From Phocaeicola vulgatus (lineage in GTDB: Bacteria; Bacteroidota; Bacteroidia; Bacteroidales; Tannerellaceae): a DNA stretch of 64,000 nt. A model generated the notes under the pieces. It was not told where the DNA came from, made no database searches, and saw only the letters and a list, made by a program, of their open reading frames with translations. The stretch covers positions 2,276,501-2,340,500 of the forward strand of contig CP091733.1 in assembly GCA_022009975.1 (NCBI GenBank), written 5' to 3'. Shown here in pieces: positions 1 to 10,559 of the stretch. Numbering within the stretch: the first letter of the stretch is position 1; each line of letters opens with the position of its first letter. The position numbers and the translations under genes are program-made.

Positions 1-312
1 GTCGGCATCGCTGAGGGCAGAGACATTAATGCGATAACCGGCAATAACATCTATCACCACTACCGCCATAAGGAAGCAGTAGTTGAGCCACGACAAATGG
101 GCATACTCTTTGATAGCCAGCCACATGATAGCGATGACGGGCAGAAGGCAGAACTCGAAATAGACATATTTCTTTATCCACGACATGCTCTTCTTCATTG
201 AACTTATGATGAACTTCTCGTTCACTATCTTCTGCTTGTCGAGCTGAGTCTTGAAGTCTTCCATTTGCGAGCGCATAAATTCAAGTTCGGTACATTGCTG
301 ATTATTTTCCAT
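1..312 (-). CDS. Small membrane protein downstream of ECF sigma factor (partial)
   Basis: The reading frame starts at an ATG at 312 (MENNQQ...) and runs off the left edge, so about 104 residues are visible. The N-terminal ~40 residues are polar and look coiled-coil (many Gln, Glu, Lys). Two hydrophobic stretches follow, at about residues 50-68 and 76-92, so it is probably an inner-membrane protein. It starts 13 bases after the stop of the sigma factor and on the same strand, so the two are almost certainly co-transcribed. By position it could modulate the sigma factor, but I see no recognised anti-sigma domain and do not assign that function. Confidence 0.6.
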   Translation of the reverse strand, partial: MENNQQCTELEFMRSQMEDFKTQLDKQKIVNEKFIISSMKKSMSWIKKYVYFEFCLLPVIAIMWLAIKEYAHLSWLNYCFLMAVVVIDVIAGYRINVSALSDAD

Positions 313-325
313 ATTGCTATTGATT

Positions 326-805
326 TTATTTGTTCGACATATTCTTTAATTGTACCCTTATTCGCGCCAGGCGCACCGACACATTCTTTGCACTGATGCC
401 AACAATCTCTCCTATTTCGTCATAACTTATTTGCTCAAGCCACAACAGGATGATGGCCCTGTCCAAAGGCTGCAAACGGGCAATGCGCTCGTGCAACATC
501 CTCACTTGGGCAGTGGACTGTTCCCGGCTGTTGAAATAATCGACATCCATGGAGAGCATGGCCCTTTTGCGGCTACGTTTCTTGCGGTCGATGGTGATAC
601 AGGTGTTGAGGGTCACACGGTATATCCATGTTTTAATGTCGCTCTTACCATGGAATGATTCAAAACCTTTCCACAGCTTAACCAGCACCTCCTGGAAGAG
701 GTCTGCCACCTCGCCGGCATCGTTGGAGAACATGTAGCACACCGCATATATCGTGCTGCGGTTCTCCTTGACAAGCTGCGAGAATTGTTGTTCTTTAGGG
801 TTCAT
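326..805 (-). CDS. RNA polymerase ECF-type sigma-70 factor
   Basis: A 159-residue ECF sigma factor. Region 2 is near residues 10-75, with the acidic core DLFQEVLVKLW that binds the core polymerase and the -10-type element. Region 4 is near residues 100-155, with a helix-turn-helix around SYDEIGEIVGISAKNVSVRL. Length and two-domain layout are normal for the family. A clear -7 box (TATATTTG) lies at 884-891 on the same strand. The downstream gene is a small membrane protein 13 bases away. There is no FecR-like anti-sigma gene, so this is not the classical SusCD-linked sigma/anti-sigma arrangement, although a SusC gene lies 1.4 kb away on the other strand. Confidence 0.9.
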   Translation of the reverse strand: MNPKEQQFSQLVKENRSTIYAVCYMFSNDAGEVADLFQEVLVKLWKGFESFHGKSDIKTWIYRVTLNTCITIDRKKRSRKRAMLSMDVDYFNSREQSTAQVRMLHERIARLQPLDRAIILLWLEQISYDEIGEIVGISAKNVSVRLARIRVQLKNMSNK

Positions 806-883
806 TTGCTTGTTGTTTAAATCTTTCTAATCGTTAGACGGAGCAACAGTGGTGTTTGCTACAAAAAAAGTAGATTTATTTTA

Positions 884-891
884 CAAATATA
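884..891 (-). promoter_or_regulatory. Bacteroides-type -7 box upstream of the sigma factor
   Basis: TATATTTG on the minus strand fits the Bacteroidetes primary promoter consensus TAnnTTTG. It lies about 80 bases upstream of the sigma factor start at 805. Confidence 0.5.
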
Positions 892-974
892 ATGCTTATC
901 ACCAGGCAACGGCAGGGGGAATTAAAAATATGTAAGAATAACAGCCCGATAATGGTAGATTCCTTGGAAAGGAG

Positions 975-982
975 TATCTTTG
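975..982 (+). promoter_or_regulatory. -7 box upstream of S1-domain gene
   Basis: TATCTTTG at 975-982, matching TAnnTTTG. It sits 42 bases before the ATG at 1025. It also argues against the possible upstream TTG start at 980, which would lie inside the promoter. Confidence 0.55.
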
Positions 983-1024
983 TGGCGGAGAAAACCTTGG
1001 GTAAGTATTAATAAACAAAAGGCT

Positions 1025-1864
1025 ATGCTGAAGATAGGAAATTACAATACACTTAAAATCGTCAAGATATTAAGCTTCGGGGCTTACTTGGAATGCGATG
1101 GCAAAGAAATCCTTTTACCGACCCGCTATGTGCCGGAAAATGCACAGGTCGATGACATGGTGGAAGTATTCATTTACCACGACAATGAAGGACGATTGAT
1201 TGCCACCACGCTGCATCCGAAAGCGGTCGTGGGGGAATTTGCATTCATGCGTGTCAAGTCCGTCAACACAACCGGGGCGTTCCTGGACTGGGGCTTGATG
1301 AAAGACCTGTTGGTCCCTTACAAGGAACAGAAAATGCGCATGGCGGAAGGAAGATGGTATTTGGTCTATGTCCGCATCGACCCAGCCACCAACCGTGTCA
1401 TGGCTTCTGCCCGGATCGAGAAATTCTTAGGGAATGTCCCTGCCCGATATGAGCCGAACGAGGAAGTTGACTTGATGGTTGCGGAAATCGGGGAAATCGG
1501 CTACAGGGTCATCGTCAACAACCTCCATTGGGGAATGCTCTACTACGACCAAGTGTTCCAGCGTTTGGAGAAAGGGGACAAAATGAAGGGCTATGTGAAA
1601 GAGGTAAGGGAAGATGACAAGTTGGATATCAGTTTGGCTCCGTTGGGCTACCAGAAAGTGGACGGAGTCGCGCAGGTTGTCTTGGATGCCTTGAAAGCCA
1701 AGGATGGATTCCTGCCGGTGCACGACAAAAGCGACCCCGATGTCATCTACTCCCTGTTCAGATGCAGCAAGAAGGCATTCAAACAGGCTATCGGCTCCCT
1801 CTATAAACAGAAGCTCATCACCTTGGAAAAGGATGGCATCCGGTTGACGAAAGATGCCGGATAA
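1025..1864 (+). CDS. S1 RNA-binding domain protein (CvfB-like)
   Basis: A 279-residue protein starting at ATG 1025 (MLKIGNYNTL). The N-terminal two thirds carries tandem OB-fold/S1-like modules: the first near residues 5-60 (IVKILSFGAYLECDG), a second near 70-135 (MRVKSVNTTGAFLDWGLMKD), and a weaker third near 150-215. The C-terminal ~60 residues look like a winged helix (DPDVIYSLFRCSKKAFKQAIG). This order is that of the CvfB/YitL family, which in Firmicutes binds RNA and affects virulence gene expression. The role in Bacteroidetes is not established. It is apparently monocistronic with its own promoter. Confidence 0.82.
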   Translation: MLKIGNYNTLKIVKILSFGAYLECDGKEILLPTRYVPENAQVDDMVEVFIYHDNEGRLIATTLHPKAVVGEFAFMRVKSVNTTGAFLDWGLMKDLLVPYKEQKMRMAEGRWYLVYVRIDPATNRVMASARIEKFLGNVPARYEPNEEVDLMVAEIGEIGYRVIVNNLHWGMLYYDQVFQRLEKGDKMKGYVKEVREDDKLDISLAPLGYQKVDGVAQVVLDALKAKDGFLPVHDKSDPDVIYSLFRCSKKAFKQAIGSLYKQKLITLEKDGIRLTKDAG

Positions 1865-2247
1865 ACCGTCCGCTCCATCCATTTCCTTATCCGTCCTGCC
1901 ATAAAACAAAAAGCGACACGAAGGAATCATATAAAGGGGAAAGGTAATCAATCGTCAGTTTCGATTGCCCTTCCCCTGTATTTTAACTAAAATCATGTTA
2001 AAAACAATATCACCCCCCCCGATTTTAACTAAAACGGAAAACACCGTTATGAAAATTATAGATATTTTTGGGCACTTAAAACAAGGAAAACCAATTTTAT
2101 ATAATAATGAAGACTTGAGGTTAAACGTATTTTGTCTACTAAACACAAACATTTTTTAAACGAAAAACTTCGAAAAGCACAAGTCTATTCATTATATAAC
2201 GATTGACTATCTTATTACGAGTAAGGAAATTTTTAATTATTTCAATT
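1865..2247 (+). other. Intergenic leader upstream of susC
   Basis: A 383-base stretch without a convincing gene. It holds an 8-base C run (2013-2020) between two copies of the 12-mer TTTTAACTAAAA (1981-1992 and 2023-2034). A possible -7 box, TATTTTTG, is at 2063-2070. If used, it would give susC a 5' leader of about 175 bases. No clear -33 element was found, so promoter placement is uncertain. Confidence 0.4.
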
Positions 2248-5200
2248 ATGAAAAAAAATGTGATTCCTGTAGGATATGGTCAACGATATCCTTCACTGAA
2301 AAAGCTATTATGCACCGTACCTTTAATGGCAGGTGCATTGTTGACAAACACATTTGTTGCCCAGGCAGCTGAATTGGGATCAGAAAGCATCGCTTCTATC
2401 CAGCAGCAGACAATAACGGTATCCGGTGTCGTTATGGGCAGCGACGGTGAACCATTGATGGGTGTTAACGTCGTTGAAAAAGGGACAACAAACGGTACGA
2501 TCACGGACTTGGACGGTAAGTACACTCTGAACGTCGGGCCTAACGCAGTACTCCAGTTCTCTTACATCGGTTACGTGTCAAGCGACATTGCCGTAAACGG
2601 ACAACGCACAGTCAATGTGACAATGAAAGAAGATTCACAGAACCTGGACGAAGTAGTGGTGGTTGGTTATGGCACCGTGAGAAAAGCCGACTTGGCTGGT
2701 TCTGTATCCGTTTTGGACAACAAGGCATTCAAAGACCAACCTATCAAACAAGTATCTGACGCTTTGCAAGGCCGTGTATCCGGTGTGCAAGTACAGAGCA
2801 GCGGTGTGCCGGGCGGTACGGTAAAAATCCGTGTGCGTGGTTCCGGTTCCATCAACCGCAGCAACGACCCTCTTTATGTAATTGACGGAATCGTAAGGGA
2901 AAGCGGCCTGACCGGTTTGAACCCGGATGATATCCAATCCATGCAGATTTTGAAGGATGCATCCTCGACAGCCATCTACGGTTCCCGTGGTGCGAACGGT
3001 GTCGTATTGATTACCACCAAGACTGGTAAAGCCAATACCCGCCAAATCACATTCGATGCACAAATCACGGCAGGAACAGTAGCAAAACGTTATGATACTT
3101 TGAACGCATACGAATTTGCCACATTATATAACACATATCGTGCCAACACATTCTCTTCTGACCAATTGTCGGCTTTCCAAAGAGGAGGCGGAACAAACTG
3201 GCAGGACGAAATCTTCCAAACAGGCATAACACAAGATTACAAAGTAACATTCTCCGGCGGTAGCGACAAGACACAATACATCGTGTCCGGCAACTACGTG
3301 GGACAGGAAGGTGTGGTTATCGAAAATGACAACAAGCGTTACCAAGCCCGTGCCAACGTCACTTCACAGATTACCGACTGGTTGCACATGACTGCCGACG
3401 TGAACGCTTCACACAATGTCCGCCATAGCGGCGACTTCTCGGCTGCGAAGAGCAACATCGTGACACAGGCCATGAACTACTCCCCTGTCACAAGCATCTT
3501 CAACGAAGACGGCATGACATACGCCCGTGACAAATACAGCTCTTTGACCAACTTCAACCCGGTTGGCCGCTTGAAAGAAGAAATGGGCGAAACCATGCAG
3601 GACATCGTAAACGCACACGTTGACTTGCGTTTCAACATCTTGCCGGGATTGACATTCACAACCAGCAACGGTATCGACTACAGCGATGCCAAGGGCTATT
3701 CATTCGGGACAAAGAAAGTAGGCAGCCAGAGCAGCATGGGCAACTCGGACGCTTACCGCATGACTTTGCAGACAACCAACAACTTGACTTATACAGGTAA
3801 ATGGGACAAGCACGCTTTGACCGCAACTGCCGTATATGAAGCAACACAATCTGAATACCGCTACATGGGATTGAACGGTAGAGATTTGTTGACTGAAAGT
3901 GTGGGATGGTGGAACGTAAACATGGCTTCCAGCCGTACGACAGACAACAGCTACTCTAAATGGGGATTGGTATCAGGCGTTGCCCGCGTAATGTATAACT
4001 ACGACGACCGCTACATGCTGACGGGTACATTCCGTGCCGATGGTTCTTCCAAGTTCTTCAACGACAAATGGGGTTATTTCCCATCAGTGGCTGCGGCTTG
4101 GACTATCACCAACGAAGAGTTCATGAAGGACCAGAACGTAGTACAGGACATGAAAATCCGTGCCAGCTACGGTTTGATCGGTAGCCAGGCGATCGAGCCT
4201 TACGAAACATTAGGTTTGATGTCAAAAGCGATGTATGCTTTCGGTGAAAACTCACAATATACAGGTTATTGGGTAGGACAAACCGTTGCTACTCCTGATT
4301 TGACTTGGGAAACAACCCACCAGTTAGACTTAGGTTTGGACTTCTCTATCTTGAACCACCGGGTCAACATCTCATTGGACTATTTCGACAAGCGCACCAA
4401 AGACGGTTTGTTGAAACAGAACATTCCTAACTACGATGGTGGCGGTTCTTATTGGGTGAATGCTGCCGAAATCAGCAACCGCGGTTTGGACTTCTCTATC
4501 AACGCCATCCTTGTTGACAACAAAGACTTCACTTGGAGCAGCACATTCACTGGAACCTATTTGAAGAACGAAGTCAAGAACTTGGGCGGATTGGAATTTG
4601 TCGCTGGTTCTTCTCCTGCTGCCGGCATGATCCCGACAGACGGTGTCACCCGTGTTGAAGTAGGACAGCCAATCGGTGCATTCTACGGCTATAAGTGGAT
4701 CGGACTGGACGCAACCGGCCACGATGCATTCGAAGATGTGAACAAAGACGGCAAGATTGACAGTAACGACCGTACATTCATCGGTAAAGCCAACCCGGAT
4801 TTCACTTTGGGATGGAACAACACATTGTCTTGGAAGAACTGGGATTTGAACATGTTCTTCACTGGGTCGTTCGGTGCCGACCGCTTGAACTTGGTTCGTT
4901 TCACAGGAACAGCCATGACAGGTGACTTCGCTTTCGTTACATTGAAGGAATATATCAATGACAACTTCGACGTCAAAGGTCAGTCTGCCCGTTATCCGTC
5001 TGTTAATGTGACAGGCAATGACTACCAGTCAGCTTCTACTTCCACGAAGTTCTTGGAGTCAGCCAACTATTTCCGTTTGGACAACTTGAGCTTGTCTTAC
5101 AACCTTCCGAAATCAGTTGCTAAGTTTGCTGACATGCGCTTCACATTGAGCTGCCAGAATGTATTCACCATCACCAAATACAAAGGTATGGATCCGGCTG

Positions 5201-5304
5201 GTATCTCCTTCATGAACAGCGGTGTCGATGTAAATGACGGTATCGACTTGGGTGCTTATCCGTTGACCCGTTCTTACACAGTTGGTGTACGTTTGAATTT
5301 CTAA
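2248..5304 (+). CDS. SusC/RagA family TonB-dependent outer-membrane transporter
   Basis: A 1018-residue TonB-linked outer-membrane protein. An upstream TTG at 2203 is in frame, but the ATG at 2248 begins a proper signal peptide (charged start, then a hydrophobic stretch ending VAQAAE). In order: a carboxypeptidase-like regulatory domain (residues ~50-130, starting VSGVVMGSDGEPLMGVNV), the TonB-box region ending NLDEVVVVGYG, the plug domain with the SusC signature ALQGRVSGVQVQ and YGSRGANGVVLITTK, then a 22-strand barrel ending in a terminal aromatic (VGVRLNF). It pairs with the SusD-like lipoprotein 23 bases downstream to import an oligosaccharide or peptide across the outer membrane. The substrate is not deducible, as no glycoside hydrolase is adjacent. 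Confidence 0.95.
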   Translation: MKKNVIPVGYGQRYPSLKKLLCTVPLMAGALLTNTFVAQAAELGSESIASIQQQTITVSGVVMGSDGEPLMGVNVVEKGTTNGTITDLDGKYTLNVGPNAVLQFSYIGYVSSDIAVNGQRTVNVTMKEDSQNLDEVVVVGYGTVRKADLAGSVSVLDNKAFKDQPIKQVSDALQGRVSGVQVQSSGVPGGTVKIRVRGSGSINRSNDPLYVIDGIVRESGLTGLNPDDIQSMQILKDASSTAIYGSRGANGVVLITTKTGKANTRQITFDAQITAGTVAKRYDTLNAYEFATLYNTYRANTFSSDQLSAFQRGGGTNWQDEIFQTGITQDYKVTFSGGSDKTQYIVSGNYVGQEGVVIENDNKRYQARANVTSQITDWLHMTADVNASHNVRHSGDFSAAKSNIVTQAMNYSPVTSIFNEDGMTYARDKYSSLTNFNPVGRLKEEMGETMQDIVNAHVDLRFNILPGLTFTTSNGIDYSDAKGYSFGTKKVGSQSSMGNSDAYRMTLQTTNNLTYTGKWDKHALTATAVYEATQSEYRYMGLNGRDLLTESVGWWNVNMASSRTTDNSYSKWGLVSGVARVMYNYDDRYMLTGTFRADGSSKFFNDKWGYFPSVAAAWTITNEEFMKDQNVVQDMKIRASYGLIGSQAIEPYETLGLMSKAMYAFGENSQYTGYWVGQTVATPDLTWETTHQLDLGLDFSILNHRVNISLDYFDKRTKDGLLKQNIPNYDGGGSYWVNAAEISNRGLDFSINAILVDNKDFTWSSTFTGTYLKNEVKNLGGLEFVAGSSPAAGMIPTDGVTRVEVGQPIGAFYGYKWIGLDATGHDAFEDVNKDGKIDSNDRTFIGKANPDFTLGWNNTLSWKNWDLNMFFTGSFGADRLNLVRFTGTAMTGDFAFVTLKEYINDNFDVKGQSARYPSVNVTGNDYQSASTSTKFLESANYFRLDNLSLSYNLPKSVAKFADMRFTLSCQNVFTITKYKGMDPAGISFMNSGVDVNDGIDLGAYPLTRSYTVGVRLNF

Positions 5305-5327
5305 CATTTTAAAGAAGAACAACCATT

Positions 5328-6913
5328 ATGAAAACTAAATATATTTTATGCTGTGCATTAGGTTTGACATTGATGTCAACCTCTTGTAACGATTTCCTGC
5401 AGGAAGATCCAAAAGGACAGTTGACTCCGAGCACATTCTTCTCCACACAGGACGAATTGAACATGGCCACATACGCCTTGTATCAGAAATATGCTACTTG
5501 CAAAACAATACGAACCCGACCATCCCTTCATGGCAAGGTGATGACTTGACGACCAACCCGGGTAGTAACAAACAGGCTTATGCAGAAGTGGATGCTTTCC
5601 GCGCCACGGATGCGAACAAGGGTGTCGAAGCGGCTTGGGCTACTTCATACACGGCTATCAAAGCTGCCAACTATATCATCCTGAACTGCGAAAAGACTCC
5701 GACATCCGCCGATGAGATCAATGTCGCAATGGGACAGGCTAAATATTGGCGCGCCGTCAACTACTTCATGTTGGTCCGCCGTTGGGGCAAAGTGCCTTTG
5801 GTATTGGATACGGAAGTAAACTACGACCGTACATTGGCAAGCGTTGAAGAGGTTTACAAACAGATTGAAAGCGACCTGAAAGATTGCATCTCAATCCTTC
5901 CGACAAGCTACTCCGGTTCTCCACGCAGCTTCGAAGGCGCAAACATTTACATCACTAAACAAGCAGCACAAGCCACGTTGGCAGCCGTTTATATGGCAAT
6001 GGCTGGTTGGCCTTTGAACCAAAGCCAACTTTACGCTTCCGCGGCAGAACAAGCTAAAGCCGTTATCGATGGTGTAAACGCAGGCAATTACGAGTATATC
6101 CTCGAACCGGAATACAAGCACGTCTATGCCCCAAGCCACAACTACACGAACGAGACAGTTGTCGGCATCAGCTATAACCGCTCATTCACTTGGGACGGTG
6201 ACTCACAGATGACAGACTCCCACTTGTTTGAATCATTAGGCGGCTGGGGTGACGGCTGGGGTGAAATCAAATATTGGAAAGAATTCCCGGAAGGTCCTCG
6301 TAAAGACGCCACTTACAATCCTAAGATCCTTGCAGGGAACAAAGCAGGCGGTGAATTGTTGGACTGGTGGGATCCTTCCATCCCTGAACAGCACCCGATG
6401 TTCTGCGCCTTCACAATCGGCGAAGATGGTGGCGACTACGACTACACGAAGCCTGCCAACACCTCTTGGATGACCAACAGCCATCGTCACCGTTTGATCC
6501 GTTACTCTGAAGTGTTGTTGTGGTATGCTGAAGCACAAGCACGTGCGGAAGGCACTCCGAACGCAATGGCTTACGATTGTGTCAACCGTGTTCGCCAACG
6601 TGCAGGCTTGAACGACCTTCCTGCCGGCATGAGCGGTAGCGCATTCGCGGAAGCGGTTGTCAAAGAGCACGGATATGAAGTTGCCGGTTACTGGGTGGCA
6701 TTGGTCACTCGCCGTGACGACTTGCTCCGTACAGACAAACTTCAAGAGGTCTTCGAAACCCGCAAGGCCAACGCTCCTATCGAAGTTGCACCGGGCGTAA
6801 TGAAGAAGGAGACTATCGAGATTCCTGCCAGCCAGACTTGGCAAGGCGAAAGTTCAATCTATTTGCCTTATCCGTCTACTGACAAGCAGTACAATCCGAA
6901 TTTGACACGATAA
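5328..6913 (+). CDS. SusD/RagB family nutrient-binding lipoprotein (frameshifted)
   Basis: Outer-membrane lipoprotein partner of the upstream SusC. It has a lipoprotein signal peptide with lipobox MSTSC followed by NDFLQEDPKGQLTP, the usual SusD start. The frame is lost at about 5490-5510: frame 1 ends at 5549 (ALYQKYAT then nonsense), and the homologous sequence continues in another frame from NNTNPTIPSWQGDDL to the end. One missing base restores a 528-residue protein of normal SusD length. TPR-like helices and the C-terminal SusD motif (LLWYAEAQARAEG) are in the second frame. Because many conserved genes here carry the same kind of lesion, I treat this as sequence error rather than a real pseudogene. 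Confidence 0.88.
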
Positions 6914-6926
6914 TCTGAAGATATGG

Positions 6927-6978
6927 AGAGGGAGAAGGTGATGCGGCAACCCCGCACCTTTTCCCTTTCTTTTTTTAT
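6927..6978 (+). terminator. Hairpin and T tract between susD and the DUF5107 gene
   Basis: A GC-rich imperfect stem (GAAGGTG and GCGG pairing with CCGCACCTTTTCC) is followed by TTTCTTTTTTTATTT. It looks like an intrinsic terminator or attenuator lowering expression of the third gene relative to susCD. A weak secondary box TAAATTTA at 6994-7001 could restart transcription. Confidence 0.55.
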
Positions 6979-7007
6979 TTATCATAAACACGTTAAATTT
7001 ATAGCCT

Positions 7008-10000
7008 ATGAAAACGAAAATGTTGGCTTCACTCCTGGCTGCTATGGCCATACCAGCTTGGGGACAAGTAAAAATGGAAGCCGTGTCGGAAAAGATCCCG
7101 ACTTACCAGATAGGCAATCCGGAAGTGGATCCTATCTTTTTCACCGGTCGTGTCTACCAAGGTGCCGAAGGGTATATTTACCCTTATCCTTTGTATGACG
7201 TGCTGACCGAAAAAGTCGTTGACCAGTCCTACAATGTCTTGAAATTGGGCAACGAGTATGTCAACATTGCGGTACTTCCTGAGATAGGAGGACGCATTTT
7301 CTCTGCAACGGACAAGACCAATGACTACCATTTCTTTTACACGCAGACGGGCGTGAAACCGGCATTGATCGGCATGCTGGGGGCTTGGCTGTCTGGAGGC
7401 GTGGAATGGAACATTCCTGACCACCACCGGGCGACCACTTACCTTCCGACGAACTGGACCATGAAAGAGAACAAGGACGGCAGCAAAACCATTTGGGTCG
7501 GTGAAACCGAACTGCGCCATCGCTTGAAATGGTCGGTAGGCGTCTCTGTCTATCCCAACCGCTCATGGGTAGAGGCGAAAATCATGGTTACAAACCCGAC
7601 ACAGATGATCCAATCCATGCTTTATTGGGCCAACGTATCGGTGCACTGCGATGAACATTACCAAGTGATCTTCCCGCCTGATGTGCAATTCGGGGTAGAC
7701 CACCACAAAGTATATTTCACCAATTGGCCGACTGGCGAGGCGGTCATAGGCAGCGGCAAGCAGGTGGACTTGTCCCGCTGGGCAAACTACACGGGCGACT
7801 CCCGTTCCATCTTCGCATGGGGCAGCGAAATGGAGTTCTTGGCTGGTTACGATTATGCCAAGGACGCCGGAACTGTCCACGTGGCGAACCGCCATGTCGT
7901 TCCCGGCAAGAAGTTCTTCTTATGGGGCAACAACCCGAACGGGCACATGTGGAACAAAATCTTGTCCGACAAAGACGGGCATTATCTGGAGCTGATGGTG
8001 GGCGCTTATTCCGACAACCAACCGGACTACAGCTGGATCAATCCGGGCGAAAGCCGTGAGTTCAGCCAGATCTGGTATCCTATCAAGGGAATCAAGGGAT
8101 GCAAGAACGCCACCATGGACGCGGCTGTCAACTTCGAGCCGGCAGACGGGGGAATGTACCGCATCGGTTTCTGCTCGACGACTGAGTACAAGCAGGCGAA
8201 GGTGGTGGTCAAGCACCAAGACAACGTGTTGATGGAGAAACAGATTACCATCGACCCCGACCACTTCTTCCTGGACCAGGTGAAAGTGCCTGCCGACGTC
8301 AAGGTTTCCGACTTGTATGCGGCATTGTACGATGCGGAAGGCAACCTGCTGGTGGACTATCGTCCGGTGGAATTGGACAAAGGCAAACCGTTGCCAAGGT
8401 CATCGACGGGACAAAACCGGTCAAAGAGTATAAGACGAACGAGGAGCTCTATCTTGCGGGCTTGCGTGTGGACCAATTCAACAACGCCCGTCTGGACTAC
8501 ATGGACTTCTACCGTGAAGCCCTGGAGCGTGACTCGATGGATGCACGCGTCAACATCGAAGTTGGTAAACATTTCATCCGCCAAGGGGAATGGAAAGCGG
8601 CAGAGAAGCACCTGTTGCGCGCACAAGCCCGCCTTTCCCATGATTATACCCGTGTGAAAGATGCGGAAGCCCTCTACTATCTGGGCTATTTATACCACTT
8701 GACGGGCGATTGCCACCAAGCTGAAAACAACTATTGGGCTGCGACATGGACACCGGACTATAAACACCCGGCATTCTATGGCTTGGCGGTTTTGGCCATG
8801 CTGCAAAACGATTACGGCAAGGCACTGGACATGGTCACGCAGTCGTTGTATGTCGGCCAACGTGACATCCAGGCACAGAACTTGAAGGCGTACATCTTGC
8901 GCAAGCTGGGCAGGACCGAAGAGGCGAAAGCGACTATCGATTATGTCCAAAGCATTGACCCGCTCGACTATTGGAGTACGTTGGAAAAGAGCTTTATCGA
9001 AAAGGGCGATGCTTCCGTATTGCAGTCACGCACCAAGGATCAGACAGAAGGTCTCGTGGCTGTGCAAGAGTTCCTCGAAATGGTCAACAACTACCTCTCC
9101 GTGGGCGGCACGGAGGAGGCACAGGCATTGATAGACCAAGCCGTCGCTTTGGGCAATCCGTTCGCAGCTTCTCCGCTGGTATATTATTACAAGGCATACG
9201 TCTGCTTGTTGGAGGGCAACCGGGGCGACGCCGGGGCTCAATTGGAAAAGGCCAACTCCCTTTCCCACATCAACCAATACCCGTTGCGCATTGAAGAGGT
9301 GAAAATGTTCGACACATTGACTGCCGCCTTTGCCGACAATGCCTTCCTCCATTACCATTACGGCAACCTGTTGTATTACATCGGGCAGAAAGACCATGGA
9401 CTGGCAGAGTGGACACGCTCGACCGAACTGGACGGCACATTCGCTGTCGCCCTGCGCAATGTCGGCTTTGCATACGGACAAAAAGGCGAATGGCAAAAAG
9501 CCATGGGCTATTACGACCGTGCCATCAAAGCTAATCCGGACGACGCGCTGCTGTTCACCGAATCAGACAAGATTTATGAGTCGGCAAACGTCGATGCGGC
9601 GGCTCGCTTGAAACGCTTGGAATCAAACATCAAGACAGTCATGAAGCATGACGATGCCGTGATGCGCTTGCTCTCTTTGTATAACGTAACGGGCAAATAC
9701 GACAAGGCCATCCAAATCATGCACAACCGACACTTCCACTTATGGGAAGGCGGCGGGCAAATCCACGGAATCTATGCGGACTCCCACATGTTGAAGGGCA
9801 TGACCCTGTTGGCAAAGAAGAACTACCAGAAAGCCATCCAAGAGTTTGATTTGGCAACGCAATATCCGGCAAACTTGGAGGTTGCGCCATCCTACCGCGG
9901 AGGTTACGAAGCTAAGGCGTACTACTTGGCTGGTGAAGCCTACGAAGGCATGAAACAAGCCGGCAAAGCCCAAGAGTTCTATCAGAAGGCAGCGGAAGCC

Positions 10001-10309
10001 AAATGCCCGGGCGGCTTGAAAGATTTGAGCTACTACCAGGTAAAAGCCTTGCAGAAGGTCGGCAAGAACACAGAAGCATCAGCGGCATTGAAGAAAATGG
10101 AAGAGAACTTGTCTCGCATCCGCCAGAATGCCGTTGACTCGTATGCCAAATTTGGTGACTCGAACAAGAATGAACAAGAAAGCAACATCGCATTCTATTC
10201 GGCTTTAATCCACTTGCTCAAGAATGAACCAACAGAGGCTCAATCCGATTTGCGCCAAGCTATACAACTCAATCCGGGTAATATCTGGGCAGGATTCATG
10301 TCCAAATAA
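7008..10309 (+). CDS. DUF5107 and TPR-repeat periplasmic/surface protein (frameshifted)
   Basis: Third gene of the SusCD operon. A signal peptide (MKTKMLASLLAAMAIPAWGQ) leads into a DUF5107 domain (about residues 30-370), a beta-sandwich related to galactose mutarotase, with the motifs EIGGRIFS and GGVEWNIPDHH. The second half is tetratricopeptide repeats (GDCHQAENNYW, GEWQKAMGYYDRAIKANP, ending ALRQAIQLNPGNIW). The frame is lost at about 8394 (TTGCCAAGG; one C missing), splitting the gene into 7008-8657 and a continuation to 10309. Repair gives about 1100 residues, usual for DUF5107-TPR proteins linked to SusCD loci. Carbohydrate recognition is likely by fold; the enzyme activity is unknown. 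Confidence 0.82.
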
Positions 10310-10335
10310 AAGGAAAGAGTTATTATAATCACGAT

Positions 10336-10378
10336 GGGGCTGCGTCTAAATGAAAGTTTGGATGCAGCCCCTTTTTTC
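10336..10378 (+). terminator. Intrinsic terminator of the SusCD operon
   Basis: A 15-pair stem starting GGGGCTGC and ending GCAGCCCC, with a short loop, followed by TTTTTTC. It belongs to the recurrent hairpin family of the window (reverse orientation copy). Confidence 0.85.
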
Positions 10379-10442
10379 AAAAAGCATACTACCTTTTTGA
10401 AAAGAGGTCGGATGGTGGTATTTGAGCTGTTATTAAACCGGT
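10376..10442 (+). repeat. Interspersed repeat R3, copy a
   Basis: Starts with CAAAAAGCATACTACCTTTT, continues through a divergent middle and ends with TTGAGCTGTTATTAAACCGG. A second copy with the same start and end lies at 53105-53172. Confidence 0.6.
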
Positions 10443-10469
10443 GTTGGAAACAGTGTATACATCCAAAAA

Positions 10470-10532
10470 TAGATACCGTTGTTTTAAAAAACATTGGACG
10501 TTTTTGAAAAAACGTTTGACGTTTCCAAAAAA
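10470..10532 (+). repeat. Interspersed repeat R2, partial copy
   Basis: GATACCGTTGTTTT followed by tandem units of AACATTGGACGTTTTTGAAA. It is a truncated copy of the palindromic element at 27785-27891. Confidence 0.6.
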
Positions 10533-10559
10533 GAAGCGCAAGAATCACTCATGGGAACA

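Noticed and set aside
5328..5549. A separate 73-residue SusD-like lipoprotein gene and a SusD lacking its signal peptide
   Set aside because: The two pieces overlap and together give a normal 528-residue SusD; same lesion type as in many essential genes here.
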